Shown here in pieces: positions 18,413 to 26,651 of a stretch of DNA of 64,000 nucleotides. Positions within the stretch are counted from its first letter, which is position 1; each line of letters begins with the position of its first letter. This stretch comes from Mesorhizobium sp. M9A.F.Ca.ET.002.03.1.2. GTDB lineage: Bacteria > Pseudomonadota > Alphaproteobacteria > Rhizobiales > Rhizobiaceae. Made by a program: the position numbers and the translations under genes. Location: the NCBI RefSeq assembly GCF_003952365.1, contig NZ_CP034443.1, forward strand, positions 1,977,001-2,041,000, given 5' to 3'. Below the pieces are notes generated by a model. It had not been told where the DNA came from. It did not search any database and was given only the letters and a program-made list of their open reading frames with translations.

Positions 18413-19405
18413 ATGCCGTCGAACGCTCCGCTCATCCTTTTCTACACATCCTTCTTCGGCAGGCCCGTCGACATCGCGGCCGTACCGCGTTGTGCGCTGC
18501 CGGTGCGGTGGACGCTCGATCGCAGACGCATCGCCGAGGCGACGGCGGTCGTCTTCCACATTCCGGATTTTCGCGAGATTGGCGACGCCCGCAAATATCC
18601 AGGTCAGCACTGGGTCGCTTGGTCGATGGAGAGCAGGCAGAACTGCCCTTGCATGACCAACCCTCGGTTCATGAAGCACTTTGACATCACCATGACCTAT
18701 GAAGCCGCGGCCGATGTCTGGACGCCCTATCTTCCAAAGGCGGGTTGGTGGAAAGCCGTGCAAGCGAGCTCGATTCCATCGAAAACGGAACGTGCTCCGG
18801 TTGTGCATTTTCAATCCTCGACGATCGACCGCAGCGGCCGAGCTGCATTCACGGCAGAGCTTGCTTGCCATATCGAGATTGATTCCTATGGCCGGCATCG
18901 TCCCAATCGGCCGATCCAGGGGGCTGATCTTGGCCGGCAAACGAAGATCGAAACCATTGCGCGATATCGATTCTGCCTTGCTTTGGAGAATTCGATCTCG
19001 CCGGACTATGTGACCGAGAAGGTCTTCGATCCGCTGTTTGCCGGCACTGTGCCGATCTACCTTGGCGCGCCGAACATCGACGAATTCGTTCCAGCCAATT
19101 CCTATATCGATGCGACGGCCTTCGGCAGTCCTGCCGGCCTCGCATCCTACCTGCGTCATCTGGTCGAAACGCCGCAAGCCTATGAAGCCTATTTTGCCTG
19201 GCGCTCAAAGCCGCTGCCCGAGCCTCTCGCCAAGCGACTGCAAGAACTCGAGACGTCCCGAAAGTGTCGCTTGGTGACGCTCGTGCATCAACGCATGCAG
19301 GAACGCCACTGTCCACCATCGGAGCGTCCCTCGCTTCCGTTTGGCCGCGTTTCCCTACTGCGGACTTGGCTGCATCGCTGGCGGAAAAATCGTGACCCGA
19401 GGTAA
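18413..19405 (+). CDS. GT10 family alpha-1,3-fucosyltransferase-like protein
   Basis: The 330-residue product carries the hallmark of GT10 enzymes near residues 185-225: YRFCLALENSISPDYVTEKVF followed by DPLFAGTVPIYLGAPNI. The N-terminal half includes WSMESRQN and a DITMTYE segment, as in bacterial Lewis-antigen fucosyltransferases. These enzymes transfer fucose from GDP-fucose. No GDP-fucose synthesis genes are in the window. ATG at 18413 is the likely start, though a GTG at 18341 would add 24 residues and neither has a strong ribosome site. It opens the island of unusual glycosyltransferases. Confidence 0.85.
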   Translation: MPSNAPLILFYTSFFGRPVDIAAVPRCALPVRWTLDRRRIAEATAVVFHIPDFREIGDARKYPGQHWVAWSMESRQNCPCMTNPRFMKHFDITMTYEAAADVWTPYLPKAGWWKAVQASSIPSKTERAPVVHFQSSTIDRSGRAAFTAELACHIEIDSYGRHRPNRPIQGADLGRQTKIETIARYRFCLALENSISPDYVTEKVFDPLFAGTVPIYLGAPNIDEFVPANSYIDATAFGSPAGLASYLRHLVETPQAYEAYFAWRSKPLPEPLAKRLQELETSRKCRLVTLVHQRMQERHCPPSERPSLPFGRVSLLRTWLHRWRKNRDPR

Positions 19406-19487
19406 CAATTTCGGGAATGCGGCGGCAGGGCGAACATCTTCGTGCCCGATATTGCAACGGCGCCGGAGCCTGGGCTAATCCTTGCAG

Positions 19488-20525
19488 ATGGGCAAGTTTC
19501 GTCGGCGAAAGCTCTTGCAAAAGGCGGCTCATTCCGCCGCCTTGCCCTTTCTCCGTGTTCCTCCGCTTTTATGGTCCAAGGGAATCGGGTCCTTCTGCGA
19601 TTTCGCCGGTCCACGCTGGTATCGATACGCACCGACCGAATCGGCACAGACGGAGGCATTCTTCCGCAAGCACTATAGCGGCGCGCATGGCCTGGTCTGG
19701 CTGCGTCTGAGCACTCGGGCCAGGGAATCGCGTGTCTGCGATCTCGACACTTTCGTCGAAGTGGCCCTGCCGACCATCAAGGCGCCGTTCGCGCTGGTGA
19801 CGACGGATGGCGATGCGTCGGTGCCGTCAAATCTCGCGAAGGATACCGCCGAGCGGCTTCTCGCCAACCCTTTCCTGGTGTCCTGGTACACCCAGAACTG
19901 CGACGGCGATCACCCCAAGCTCAAACCTTTCCCGATCGGGCTCGATCTTCACACGATGCGCAGCTTCAGCACGCCCGGACAGCTTGCGAGGCTCCTCGAA
20001 ACCATTCGCCGTCGGCAGGACGCGCCGGAGCGCCGCCCGCTCAGAATATTCTGTGATCTCAACTTGAGCAGGGGACCCACGGGGCGACGGGACCTGGTCG
20101 ATGCCCTGAAGGGATGCCCGCATGTCGATTTTCTTGACAAGCGGCTATCGCAACGCTCGATCTGGGAGCGCTATGCACAGTACCCGCTGGTCCTTTCGAC
20201 GGCTGGAAGCGGCCTCGACTGCCACAGGACGTGGGAACTGCTGTATCTGGGCTGCATCGTCGTGACAAAGACGTCGCCGCTCGATCCTCTCTATGAAGGG
20301 TTCCCCGTCATCATAGTCGATGATTGGCAACAGGTCCGGGATCCCGAAATGATGGAGCGATGGGTCGGCCAGGTCGCGCATCTGACAGACCGCGATTACC
20401 TCTGGCAACGGTTGCGGCCGCAAGCCTATCTGGAACCCATCCGGCAAGAGCTCGAGCAGCGCCGGTCAGTTCCGATCACCACGGAACATGGAGTATCTCG
20501 AGCTTGGGAAGACCGACGGGTCTGA
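19488..20525 (+). CDS. Putative glycosyltransferase, exostosin-like C-terminal region
   Basis: The 345-residue protein begins MGKFRRRKLLQKAA. It contains WYTQNCDGDHPKLKPFPIGLDLH (about residues 125-147), typical of a sugar-nucleotide-dependent fold, and LSTAGSGLDCHRTWELLYLG with VVTKTSPLDPLYEGFPVIIVDDW (about residues 240-285). From memory the GLDCHRTWE-LYLG pattern also occurs in eukaryotic exostosin-like enzymes such as RXYLT1 and in giant viruses. The donor and acceptor are unknown. The 3' end overlaps the convergent GT32-GT62 gene by 50 bases. ATG at 19488 is weakly supported. Confidence 0.65.
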   Translation: MGKFRRRKLLQKAAHSAALPFLRVPPLLWSKGIGSFCDFAGPRWYRYAPTESAQTEAFFRKHYSGAHGLVWLRLSTRARESRVCDLDTFVEVALPTIKAPFALVTTDGDASVPSNLAKDTAERLLANPFLVSWYTQNCDGDHPKLKPFPIGLDLHTMRSFSTPGQLARLLETIRRRQDAPERRPLRIFCDLNLSRGPTGRRDLVDALKGCPHVDFLDKRLSQRSIWERYAQYPLVLSTAGSGLDCHRTWELLYLGCIVVTKTSPLDPLYEGFPVIIVDDWQQVRDPEMMERWVGQVAHLTDRDYLWQRLRPQAYLEPIRQELEQRRSVPITTEHGVSRAWEDRRV

Positions 20526-22050
20526 TGCCCAGATCGTTGGCGAGGGCGCCAAAGCCTTCGGTTTCGATCAGATCGCGGTAGGGAATTTCCGGGAACCGAA
20601 GACCGCCGCGATGCAATGCGGCGTCGACAAGAAGCATGGTTCCACCGACCCCATCGAGACCAATGCTTTCGAGATGGCGAACGTCGCTGAGGTGAAGGCG
20701 GCCTATGAAATAGGCAGGCGGCTGGTAAAGGCCGCCACGCATTTCACGATAGTAGCGATAATTCCTTTCGGGCTGAGTGGTGACGAAGCTGTTGAGGTCG
20801 AAGCTGTCGCCGCCGGCGATCTTCACGCAGTTGGGAACCGCGATGCGATGCCCGCTTCCAATCAGCCGGTTCAAGACATCGCTTGGAAATCGCCACACAT
20901 CGATGTCGATCCACAGCGCCCAGGCATCGTCGGCATCCAACCCATAATCGATCAGGTGGTTGCGCACCTTGGCAATGGCGCCCCGTCTCTCGCGCTGCCG
21001 TCTCGGTTTCGTTCGCTTCGCCCGGTCGAGGCGCGTGCCCAGATGCTTTTGCAGCATGACGACCCCACGATAGACGCCGGCAAGCGGCGCCGCTGCCGCC
21101 TGCAGTCGTTCCCAGCTCCCGTCCGAACTGTCGCCCTCGCAGAAGACCAGCTTGATCCTTTCCTTGGGGTAGTCGAGCACCTGCAACGCATCGAGGAACG
21201 GCTGGATATGGTCGGCCGCATCGCGCAGCGGCACCAGAATGGCGACATTCGAGCCCGACGGCGGCGCTGCCGAAAGCGCCGCCTGGCTGACGCTCGCTTT
21301 CGCCGCAGTCTCGTCGAGATGAGCGCCGCGTGTCAGATGGTGCCAGAACCGGTAGGCGTGACTGCGGATCGTGTCCCGCCACCGCGCTGCAGGTCGCGGC
21401 GTCCACCATGTGCCGGCCCAATGATGGATCGACAGCGTCTGCGCTCCGTTGCCAACTGGCATGTCCGTGCGCCCGGCCGAGTCCATAGGCGCAAATAAGG
21501 TCGAAGCGTGTATGGCGAAAGCCGCCTGGTCGCCATAGCCGAGCTGCGCCGAGGTCAGCACACAGGGGCCGGTCGCGTCGAGCGCTTCCTTGGCATGGAC
21601 CAGCCCCGGCAACAGGGACAGGACCTCCAGCCAGAAGGGATGCCGGGGCGGGCTCGCCATCGTGCCGTTGAACAGCAAATAGGGCAGTCCGCGAAACTTT
21701 GCCTGGACGAGCGCGTGCGTATCCGGCTCCTTGCAGAGCACGACCCGGTCCTCGCTCATGATCGCATCGAAAGGGGCGACGCATTCGCAGTCGATGTCGG
21801 CGTAGACCCCGCCAAAATGATAGAGCAGCAGGTAGCGTGCCGCATCGGCGCGCATCACACCGTTCGAATAGCTGCAAAAGATCGACAGGAAATCCGGATA
21901 ATGCTCGGCGACGAACTCGAGCAGCATCCGGTCGCTCCAGAACATCGTCGTCCAGCCGGGATGGTGCCGTTTCCAGCTCTCGACATAGCCCTGAAAGCGG
22001 GCAGGGACGCTGTCGGTCTTCCACGTCTGGTGCAGGATGGTGGGGATCAT
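20476..22050 (-). CDS. Two-domain glycosyltransferase, GT32 (OCH1-like) fused to GT62 (ANP1/MNN9-like)
   Basis: The 524-residue protein begins IPTILHQTWKTDSVP, the start of the OCH1/capsular GT32 fold, with its DxD at GGVYADIDCE (D85, D87). After a linker (about 240-265) a second domain follows: LVPLRDAADHIQPFLDAL, LWIDIDVWRFP (DxD at 382-384), VPNCVK, FDLNSF, then LDGVGGTMLLVDAALHRGGL and IETEGFGALANDLG. The second half reads like the yeast mannosyltransferase ANP1/MNN9/VAN1 family (GT62). Both halves keep their metal-binding motifs, so two transfer activities are likely. It overlaps the plus-strand gene by 50 bases at its 3' end and lies 39 bases downstream of the GT2-GT4 gene. Confidence 0.82.
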   Translation of the reverse strand: MIPTILHQTWKTDSVPARFQGYVESWKRHHPGWTTMFWSDRMLLEFVAEHYPDFLSIFCSYSNGVMRADAARYLLLYHFGGVYADIDCECVAPFDAIMSEDRVVLCKEPDTHALVQAKFRGLPYLLFNGTMASPPRHPFWLEVLSLLPGLVHAKEALDATGPCVLTSAQLGYGDQAAFAIHASTLFAPMDSAGRTDMPVGNGAQTLSIHHWAGTWWTPRPAARWRDTIRSHAYRFWHHLTRGAHLDETAAKASVSQAALSAAPPSGSNVAILVPLRDAADHIQPFLDALQVLDYPKERIKLVFCEGDSSDGSWERLQAAAAPLAGVYRGVVMLQKHLGTRLDRAKRTKPRRQRERRGAIAKVRNHLIDYGLDADDAWALWIDIDVWRFPSDVLNRLIGSGHRIAVPNCVKIAGGDSFDLNSFVTTQPERNYRYYREMRGGLYQPPAYFIGRLHLSDVRHLESIGLDGVGGTMLLVDAALHRGGLRFPEIPYRDLIETEGFGALANDLGIRPVGLPKLEILHVPW

Positions 22051-22089
22051 CGGCAGCTCATCGACCGGTGTTTGGAAAAAGCGTGGATA

Positions 22090-24246
22090 TCATGCGCCGG
22101 CATCGTCCAGCCCAAAGCCGCTGCGGACAGCATTGCGGATGGCTTCAGGACCGAACCTGGACCATACGGCCGCATGCGCCCGGACACGCTGGCTCGCCAT
22201 GCGCGTGCGGTACAGACAAAGCTCGATGGCCATGTCGGCAAGCCGCTCATCCGAATCCGATAGAAGCACCTCTTCATTTTCGACCAGGTCCAGGCCCTCG
22301 ACCGCCAGCGGCGTCGCAACCACCGGAATGCCCCAGGCCATCGCTTCCAGAACCTTGATGCGCGTGCCGCCGCCCGCCGAAAGCGGGATGATGCTGAGAT
22401 GCGCGCGCGACAGCAGCGGCCGCATATCGTCCGGATTTCCTACGAGGTCCACGCCTTGCAGTCCGGTTAGCGCTTTCACGGCCGGCTTTGGATATCGGCC
22501 GGCAAGAACCAGTCTCGCGGTCGGCAATCGTTGCCGGATGCGGGGCAGGATGGTGCCGGCCAGTCGTTCGGCGGCGTCGATGTTTGGCTCGTATCCGAGA
22601 TGGCCGACAAACAGGATAGCCGGAAAGCCGTCGGACGTCCCAGCCTCCGCCGGCAGGTCGACGGGAATGTCTTCGAAACGGGGGATGCCGTTCGGCACGA
22701 TATCGATCGGCGCCTTGTGCGGGCAAAGTGCGGCCAGCCTTTCGTAATCCTGCCTTGAGCAGACCCAGGCCCTGTCGACGATGGCGAGCGCCTTTCTTTC
22801 GAGGCGCCTGACGCCAAGGGCGGCGGCGATGGCCGGCGTCGATCTTGTGTCGTCGGCGCGATGCAACTGTCCCGCCAGGTCGGACTCGACATTGTGCATA
22901 TCGAGGATGAGCTGTCCGGCCAAGGACCGCAAGGGCCGCAGCAGTTTGAACAGCGCAATGCCCTCGACCACGATGCTGTCCGGGGCAAATTCGCGGACAA
23001 TCGCCGCGAGACGCGTCAGCGCGGTGCGTGGAATTCGTTTCTCGGCACGTATCCTCCACCAGCCGATCGAGGCCGTACGGGCTTCCCCCTCGATCGTCAA
23101 AGAAGCCGTTTGAATGCGGGGATCGGCCGGTTTCGATGGATCGGCCTGCGGCCGGATCGAGACAAGGCAGACCGGCCCGAATTCCGCCGCGACCATGGCG
23201 TTGCGATGGTTCCTGAGATCGGCGCCCGAGGCAGGAGGGAAGGCCGGATCGTAGGACAGCACCAGCGTGCGCCGCTCCTTGCCGTGGTTGGGGGTGGTAG
23301 CCCTTGCATCCGGCCTGTGCTTTTCAGTCATTGCTCCGACGTGGATCCGGGCGCTGTACTGCAAGGCCTTCCAGCTCCGGCCCGATGCTTGATGGGCGCG
23401 AACGGCCCGCATCATGCCTGCCGCGTCGGTGTATCTTTTGTGCTTGATGAGCTGTCGTGAAATCCGCTGCGCGATCCAGGACTTTCGCCATTGAACGGCC
23501 TCCCTCTCGACGCCTAAGTCAGTCAGCCTGTCCAGTTCGAGCGCAATGGCAAGAAATGTCCTGCGCGGCGCAAGGATGAAGCGCTGCGCCATTCGTGCCT
23601 CGTCGTGATGATAGAGCAGCACCGGAGCCGAGACGATTGCCGCCTCGAAGCGCGCGAGCAGGGCCGCCCAGTAGCACGTGTCTTCATCGAGACCGATCGC
23701 TTCCGGAAAGCGGATGGTGGCCGTGGCTGATGTCGCGACCAGCGCGCTTCCCATGGCGATCGGCCAGAGTTCGTTGAGAAGGTATCGCCTGGTGTTTTGG
23801 GCTCTGTCGCTGGTGTATCCGTGCGGGGTCTTGAGCTTGTCCGGCCGCCCGTTCGTGCGACGGATGCTGGCCCCGATCGACAGGCCCGCCTCGGGATTGC
23901 ACAGGAGGGCATCATGTAAAAGCGACAGGCCTCCCTCTATCAACTCGTCATCCGCATCGAGGAAGAATATGGATTTGCCGCTGGCCCGCGCAATTCCGAC
24001 GTTGCGCGCGGCGCCGGCGCTGCCGAGGCGGACGCTGACGACCTCCAGCGGCAATCCGTACCGCTGCGCGCTTGCGATCGCGGCAGACGTGGTCTGATCG
24101 TCGGAACCGTCATCGACCAGAAGGATCTCGCCGATCCGATCTCTGTCGGGCATCAGGCTGCGCAGCGTGGCATCGATCGTCGCGGCAGCATTCCTTGCCG
24201 GGATGACGACCGTGACGTCCAATCGCGTTTCCCCTGATTTACTCAC
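22090..24246 (-). CDS. GT2-GT4 fusion glycosyltransferase
   Basis: The 718-residue protein joins an N-terminal GT2 domain (VTVVIPARNAAATIDATLRSL, VDDGSDDQT, FFLDADDELI; residues about 10-240) to a C-terminal GT-B domain of the GT4 type (from about 330: LVLSYDPAFPPASGADLRN, LDMHNVESDL, DIVPNGIPRF, ILFVGHLGYEPN, and SAGGGTRIKVLEAMAWGIPVV). It probably adds two sugars of one glycan. The start codon shares ATGA with the stop of the PrimPol-like gene upstream, so the two are translationally coupled. Confidence 0.85.
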   Translation of the reverse strand: MSKSGETRLDVTVVIPARNAAATIDATLRSLMPDRDRIGEILLVDDGSDDQTTSAAIASAQRYGLPLEVVSVRLGSAGAARNVGIARASGKSIFFLDADDELIEGGLSLLHDALLCNPEAGLSIGASIRRTNGRPDKLKTPHGYTSDRAQNTRRYLLNELWPIAMGSALVATSATATIRFPEAIGLDEDTCYWAALLARFEAAIVSAPVLLYHHDEARMAQRFILAPRRTFLAIALELDRLTDLGVEREAVQWRKSWIAQRISRQLIKHKRYTDAAGMMRAVRAHQASGRSWKALQYSARIHVGAMTEKHRPDARATTPNHGKERRTLVLSYDPAFPPASGADLRNHRNAMVAAEFGPVCLVSIRPQADPSKPADPRIQTASLTIEGEARTASIGWWRIRAEKRIPRTALTRLAAIVREFAPDSIVVEGIALFKLLRPLRSLAGQLILDMHNVESDLAGQLHRADDTRSTPAIAAALGVRRLERKALAIVDRAWVCSRQDYERLAALCPHKAPIDIVPNGIPRFEDIPVDLPAEAGTSDGFPAILFVGHLGYEPNIDAAERLAGTILPRIRQRLPTARLVLAGRYPKPAVKALTGLQGVDLVGNPDDMRPLLSRAHLSIIPLSAGGGTRIKVLEAMAWGIPVVATPLAVEGLDLVENEEVLLSDSDERLADMAIELCLYRTRMASQRVRAHAAVWSRFGPEAIRNAVRSGFGLDDAGA

Positions 24247-24893
24247 TGCCGCTCGAAAAAGCCTCGGTTTCGCAAACGATCGTAATAATGCTTCAGCGGC
24301 GAGACCGGGCGCAGCGAAAGATTGGCGAGGTTCTCGACCAACTGGGGTTCGAGATCGAACGGCGACTGGTTCTCCAACCAGCTGTAGGAGGAACCGTCCT
24401 TCAGCACCGAGGGACTGCCCACCACGTAACCGCCAAGCCCCTTGACGTGGCCAACCCGGCGCATGCCGAAATGCAGGCTGGATGACACCATCGGTTCACG
24501 TGTCCTCAGATAGACATGGAAGCCATTCGGGGACCTTGCCACCGGTGTACGGTTTGCAATTTCACCATGGAGGCTGAACCAGCCCCGATATGCGGCGGCG
24601 CTGTCGAAATCCAGGATCAGCAGGTTGGAAAATCCTCCCAATATGCCGACATTTCCGGCGAAGTCGTGAAACCAGCGCTCGATGTCTTCGCCGGTCGGTG
24701 GCTTTTGCGACAGCTGGAACGCAATGGAACAGAAGGCGAGTTCCTTCAGGTCCTTGCGGCAGGTTTGCAAGTGCAGCGGATCATATCCCATGGCCTCGAG
24801 GTCGAGATGCTTGCCGCCGGCACGAAGCGGCAGGCATATGTAACCTCGCGCCAGCAGCCGGACCGCATAGTCGGTCTTTATTTTAGGCAACAT
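24243..24893 (-). CDS. Stand-alone PrimPol-like (AEP) domain protein
   Basis: The 216-residue protein resembles the bifunctional DNA primase/polymerase N-terminal domain (PF09250): GYICLPLRAGGKH near residue 17, WFHDFAGNVGILGGFSNLLI, the metal motif LDFDS (D95, D97), SPNGFHVYLRT (H126) and GGYVVGSPSVLKDGSSYSW. In active members an acidic residue sits just before RG-GGYVV; here that place reads GHVKGLGGYVV, so the third catalytic acid seems replaced by His149. No helicase, phage or plasmid gene is near. It overlaps the GT2-GT4 gene by four bases, so it belongs to a glycosylation operon. Its role is unknown; a nucleotide-binding or regulatory use of the fold is possible. Confidence 0.72.
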   Translation of the reverse strand: MLPKIKTDYAVRLLARGYICLPLRAGGKHLDLEAMGYDPLHLQTCRKDLKELAFCSIAFQLSQKPPTGEDIERWFHDFAGNVGILGGFSNLLILDFDSAAAYRGWFSLHGEIANRTPVARSPNGFHVYLRTREPMVSSSLHFGMRRVGHVKGLGGYVVGSPSVLKDGSSYSWLENQSPFDLEPQLVENLANLSLRPVSPLKHYYDRLRNRGFFERQ

Positions 24894-25045
24894 CCAGAAA
24901 TGGTCCGCCCCGTGCTATTTCACGTCAATCTTTTTTAGCCGAATAGCACTTTCGTCAAGCGCTGGATGCGGCGCGGCGGCCGTGTATGTGGCAAGTCGCG
25001 TCGATCTTTGATCAGGTCGCTGTGGTTTCCGGGTCGACAGTCCCG
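24894..25045. other. Spacer without a gene
   Basis: These 152 bases lie between the PrimPol-like gene and the glucanase-like gene, both on minus. I see no convincing promoter or terminator. A CTTTTTTAGCC tract at 24931-24940 on plus is the only feature. Confidence 0.4.
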
Positions 25046-26389
25046 TCATTCGACACAGGCAGCCTCGCGAGGGCTCGCCGGCTGCGCCAACCAGCCGCCG
25101 CTGAACCCCGCCCTGTGCAGGCCATGACGGATATGCTGATTTGACCGCATCAGGTTCCAGATCAGGCGCGAGCGATGGTTCTCGATCATCAGCACGACGA
25201 TACCCTGGTCTAGTCCGTAGTGCGCGTCCGATATCCAGCCGCTCGGCCCGAACTTTCGCCGGTTCGCCAGCGTCGGATTGAAGCCGCTCGGCATCCTGAA
25301 GCTTTCGATCACCTCGGGGTGGCGTTCTCTGAGATGGCGCAGCGCCGGCAGGCAGATTTCCGGCGCGAAGGGCAGCGATGCGAGATATGACCACGGCGCT
25401 ATCGTTCCGTCGTCGGGGCCGAACGGCGCGCCGCGCGCTGCATAGCCGGAAAATTTGCGCGGCCGCCGCTCGATCCGCGCCCGGAAATTGCCCGGTCCGT
25501 CACCCGCCGAAAGACCCCAAAGTTCTTCGCTGTAGCCGTCGTAGCCGGACGGGTTGTGCCGTGCATAGTCCCGGTGAAGGAAAGTCGAGCGGCGGCTGTT
25601 TTCGAAATAGTCCGAGTTCTTCTCCCGCATGAACGCATCGCGGATGCCGTCGAAGTCGATCCAGGCATGCGAGAACTGGTGCATGAACAGCGGGCCGCCA
25701 TAGAGCACGTCGTAACCGTAGATATTCTCCCACCGATATGTCGCCGTCCAGCCCGCATAGCTTTCGTCCGAGGCCGGCTTGTCCGGGGCTGCCATTGCCA
25801 GAACGTAGAGCAGCATCGCTTCGTTGTAGCCTTCCCAGCCATAACGCAGAAAGCCGCTCTTCGGCTTCCAGCCCTGTCGCAAGGTCTGACTGCTGCCTTG
25901 CGCCCATCGCCAGTCGACGCGCCGGTAGAGCATCTCCGCCAGGTCGCGGATTTCAGGTTCATCGTCATTGTCGCCGGTGAAATAGGCGCCGGCCACGAGC
26001 ACGCCGGCCATCAAAAGCGCCGTGTCGACCATCGACAATTCGCATCGCCAGGCGCGCCGGCCGCTCTGCATATCGAGGAAGTGGTAGTAGAACCCCTTGT
26101 GGCCGGTGGCGTCGGCGCCATTGCCTTGCCGGCTGTTCCAGAAGAAGCGCAGTGCGGCAAGCGTCAGCTTCACGGCTGCGTCTCGTGTCACCCAGCCGCG
26201 CTCGACTCCGACCGGATAGCAGGACAGGGCGAAGCCGACGGCAGCGATGCTTGCCGGCCAATTTGGTCGCGACGTGTCGGCGACCAGTCCGTTCTCGGGA
26301 TTCACGGTTTCCAGGAAATAGCCGAAGGCCGCGCGCTGGAAGCGATCGAGCAGGTCTTCGTCGGACAATGGTGGTTCGACCCTGAGCAA
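25046..26389 (-). CDS. Glucoamylase-like (PF10091, GH144-type) glycosidase
   Basis: The 447-residue protein has the alpha/alpha-barrel pattern of the glycoamylase family that includes GH144 endo-beta-1,2-glucanases: LLDRFQRAAFGYFLE, SIAAVGFALSCYP, RWENIYGYDVLYGGPLFMHQFSHAWIDFDGIRD, GLSAGDGP, TIAPWSYLASLPFAPE and SDAHYGLDQGIVVLMIENH. There is no signal peptide. The longest frame starts at a TTG (26389) with no ribosome site, directly beside a perfect 35-bp inverted repeat, so a few N-terminal codons or the native promoter may have been lost. Rhizobia make cyclic beta-1,2-glucans, a possible substrate, but that is inferred. Confidence 0.78.
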   Translation of the reverse strand: MLRVEPPLSDEDLLDRFQRAAFGYFLETVNPENGLVADTSRPNWPASIAAVGFALSCYPVGVERGWVTRDAAVKLTLAALRFFWNSRQGNGADATGHKGFYYHFLDMQSGRRAWRCELSMVDTALLMAGVLVAGAYFTGDNDDEPEIRDLAEMLYRRVDWRWAQGSSQTLRQGWKPKSGFLRYGWEGYNEAMLLYVLAMAAPDKPASDESYAGWTATYRWENIYGYDVLYGGPLFMHQFSHAWIDFDGIRDAFMREKNSDYFENSRRSTFLHRDYARHNPSGYDGYSEELWGLSAGDGPGNFRARIERRPRKFSGYAARGAPFGPDDGTIAPWSYLASLPFAPEICLPALRHLRERHPEVIESFRMPSGFNPTLANRRKFGPSGWISDAHYGLDQGIVVLMIENHRSRLIWNLMRSNQHIRHGLHRAGFSGGWLAQPASPREAACVE

Positions 26390-26397
26390 ACGAAGTG

Positions 26398-26532
26398 AAC
26401 TCCAGTCCGGCGACGCTAGCTGTGAGTTTCCAGAAGGTTGTCCATTCGGGCCCGACCGAGGAGACTGGAGTTACCACACTTCAGATTCGTCGGAGGACCC
26501 GAATGGACAACCTTCTGGAAACTCACAGCTAG
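26398..26532. repeat. Perfect 35-bp inverted repeat with an interleaved 10-bp repeat
   Basis: Arms at 26416-26450 and 26498-26532 are perfect inverted copies (ends CTAGCTGTGAG and CTCACAGCTAG). A second inverted pair, AACTCCAGTC (26398-26407) and GACTGGAGTT (26463-26472), is interleaved with it. The right arm encodes the end of a frame, MDNLLETHS-stop. The arrangement looks like two oppositely oriented fragments of a mobile element, or a rearrangement scar, at the 5' edge of the glucanase-like gene. Confidence 0.8.
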
Positions 26533-26635
26533 AGCGGTTCATCGTTTCACGGAAACGCAGAGCCGCTCTATCCCCCTGTTTTGACGCAATTCCGGACGGA
26601 AAACCGTTTCACACTTTTCCTGGAATTGCTCTAGA
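26530..26635. repeat. Intergenic repeat, TAGAGC-ended family
   Basis: Two stem-loops lie in tandem: TAGAGCGG ... CCGCTCTA, then CAATTCC ... GGAATTG, closed by CTCTAGA. From memory this AGAGCAATTCCAGGAAAAG element is very common between genes in Hyphomicrobiales. It directly abuts the 35-bp inverted repeat. Confidence 0.8.
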
Positions 26636-26651
26636 TCGCGCCTGACTTGCT

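Noticed and set aside
20488..21498. Plus-strand frame over the GT32-GT62 gene
   Set aside because: Antisense to clear glycosyltransferase motifs; no supporting start.
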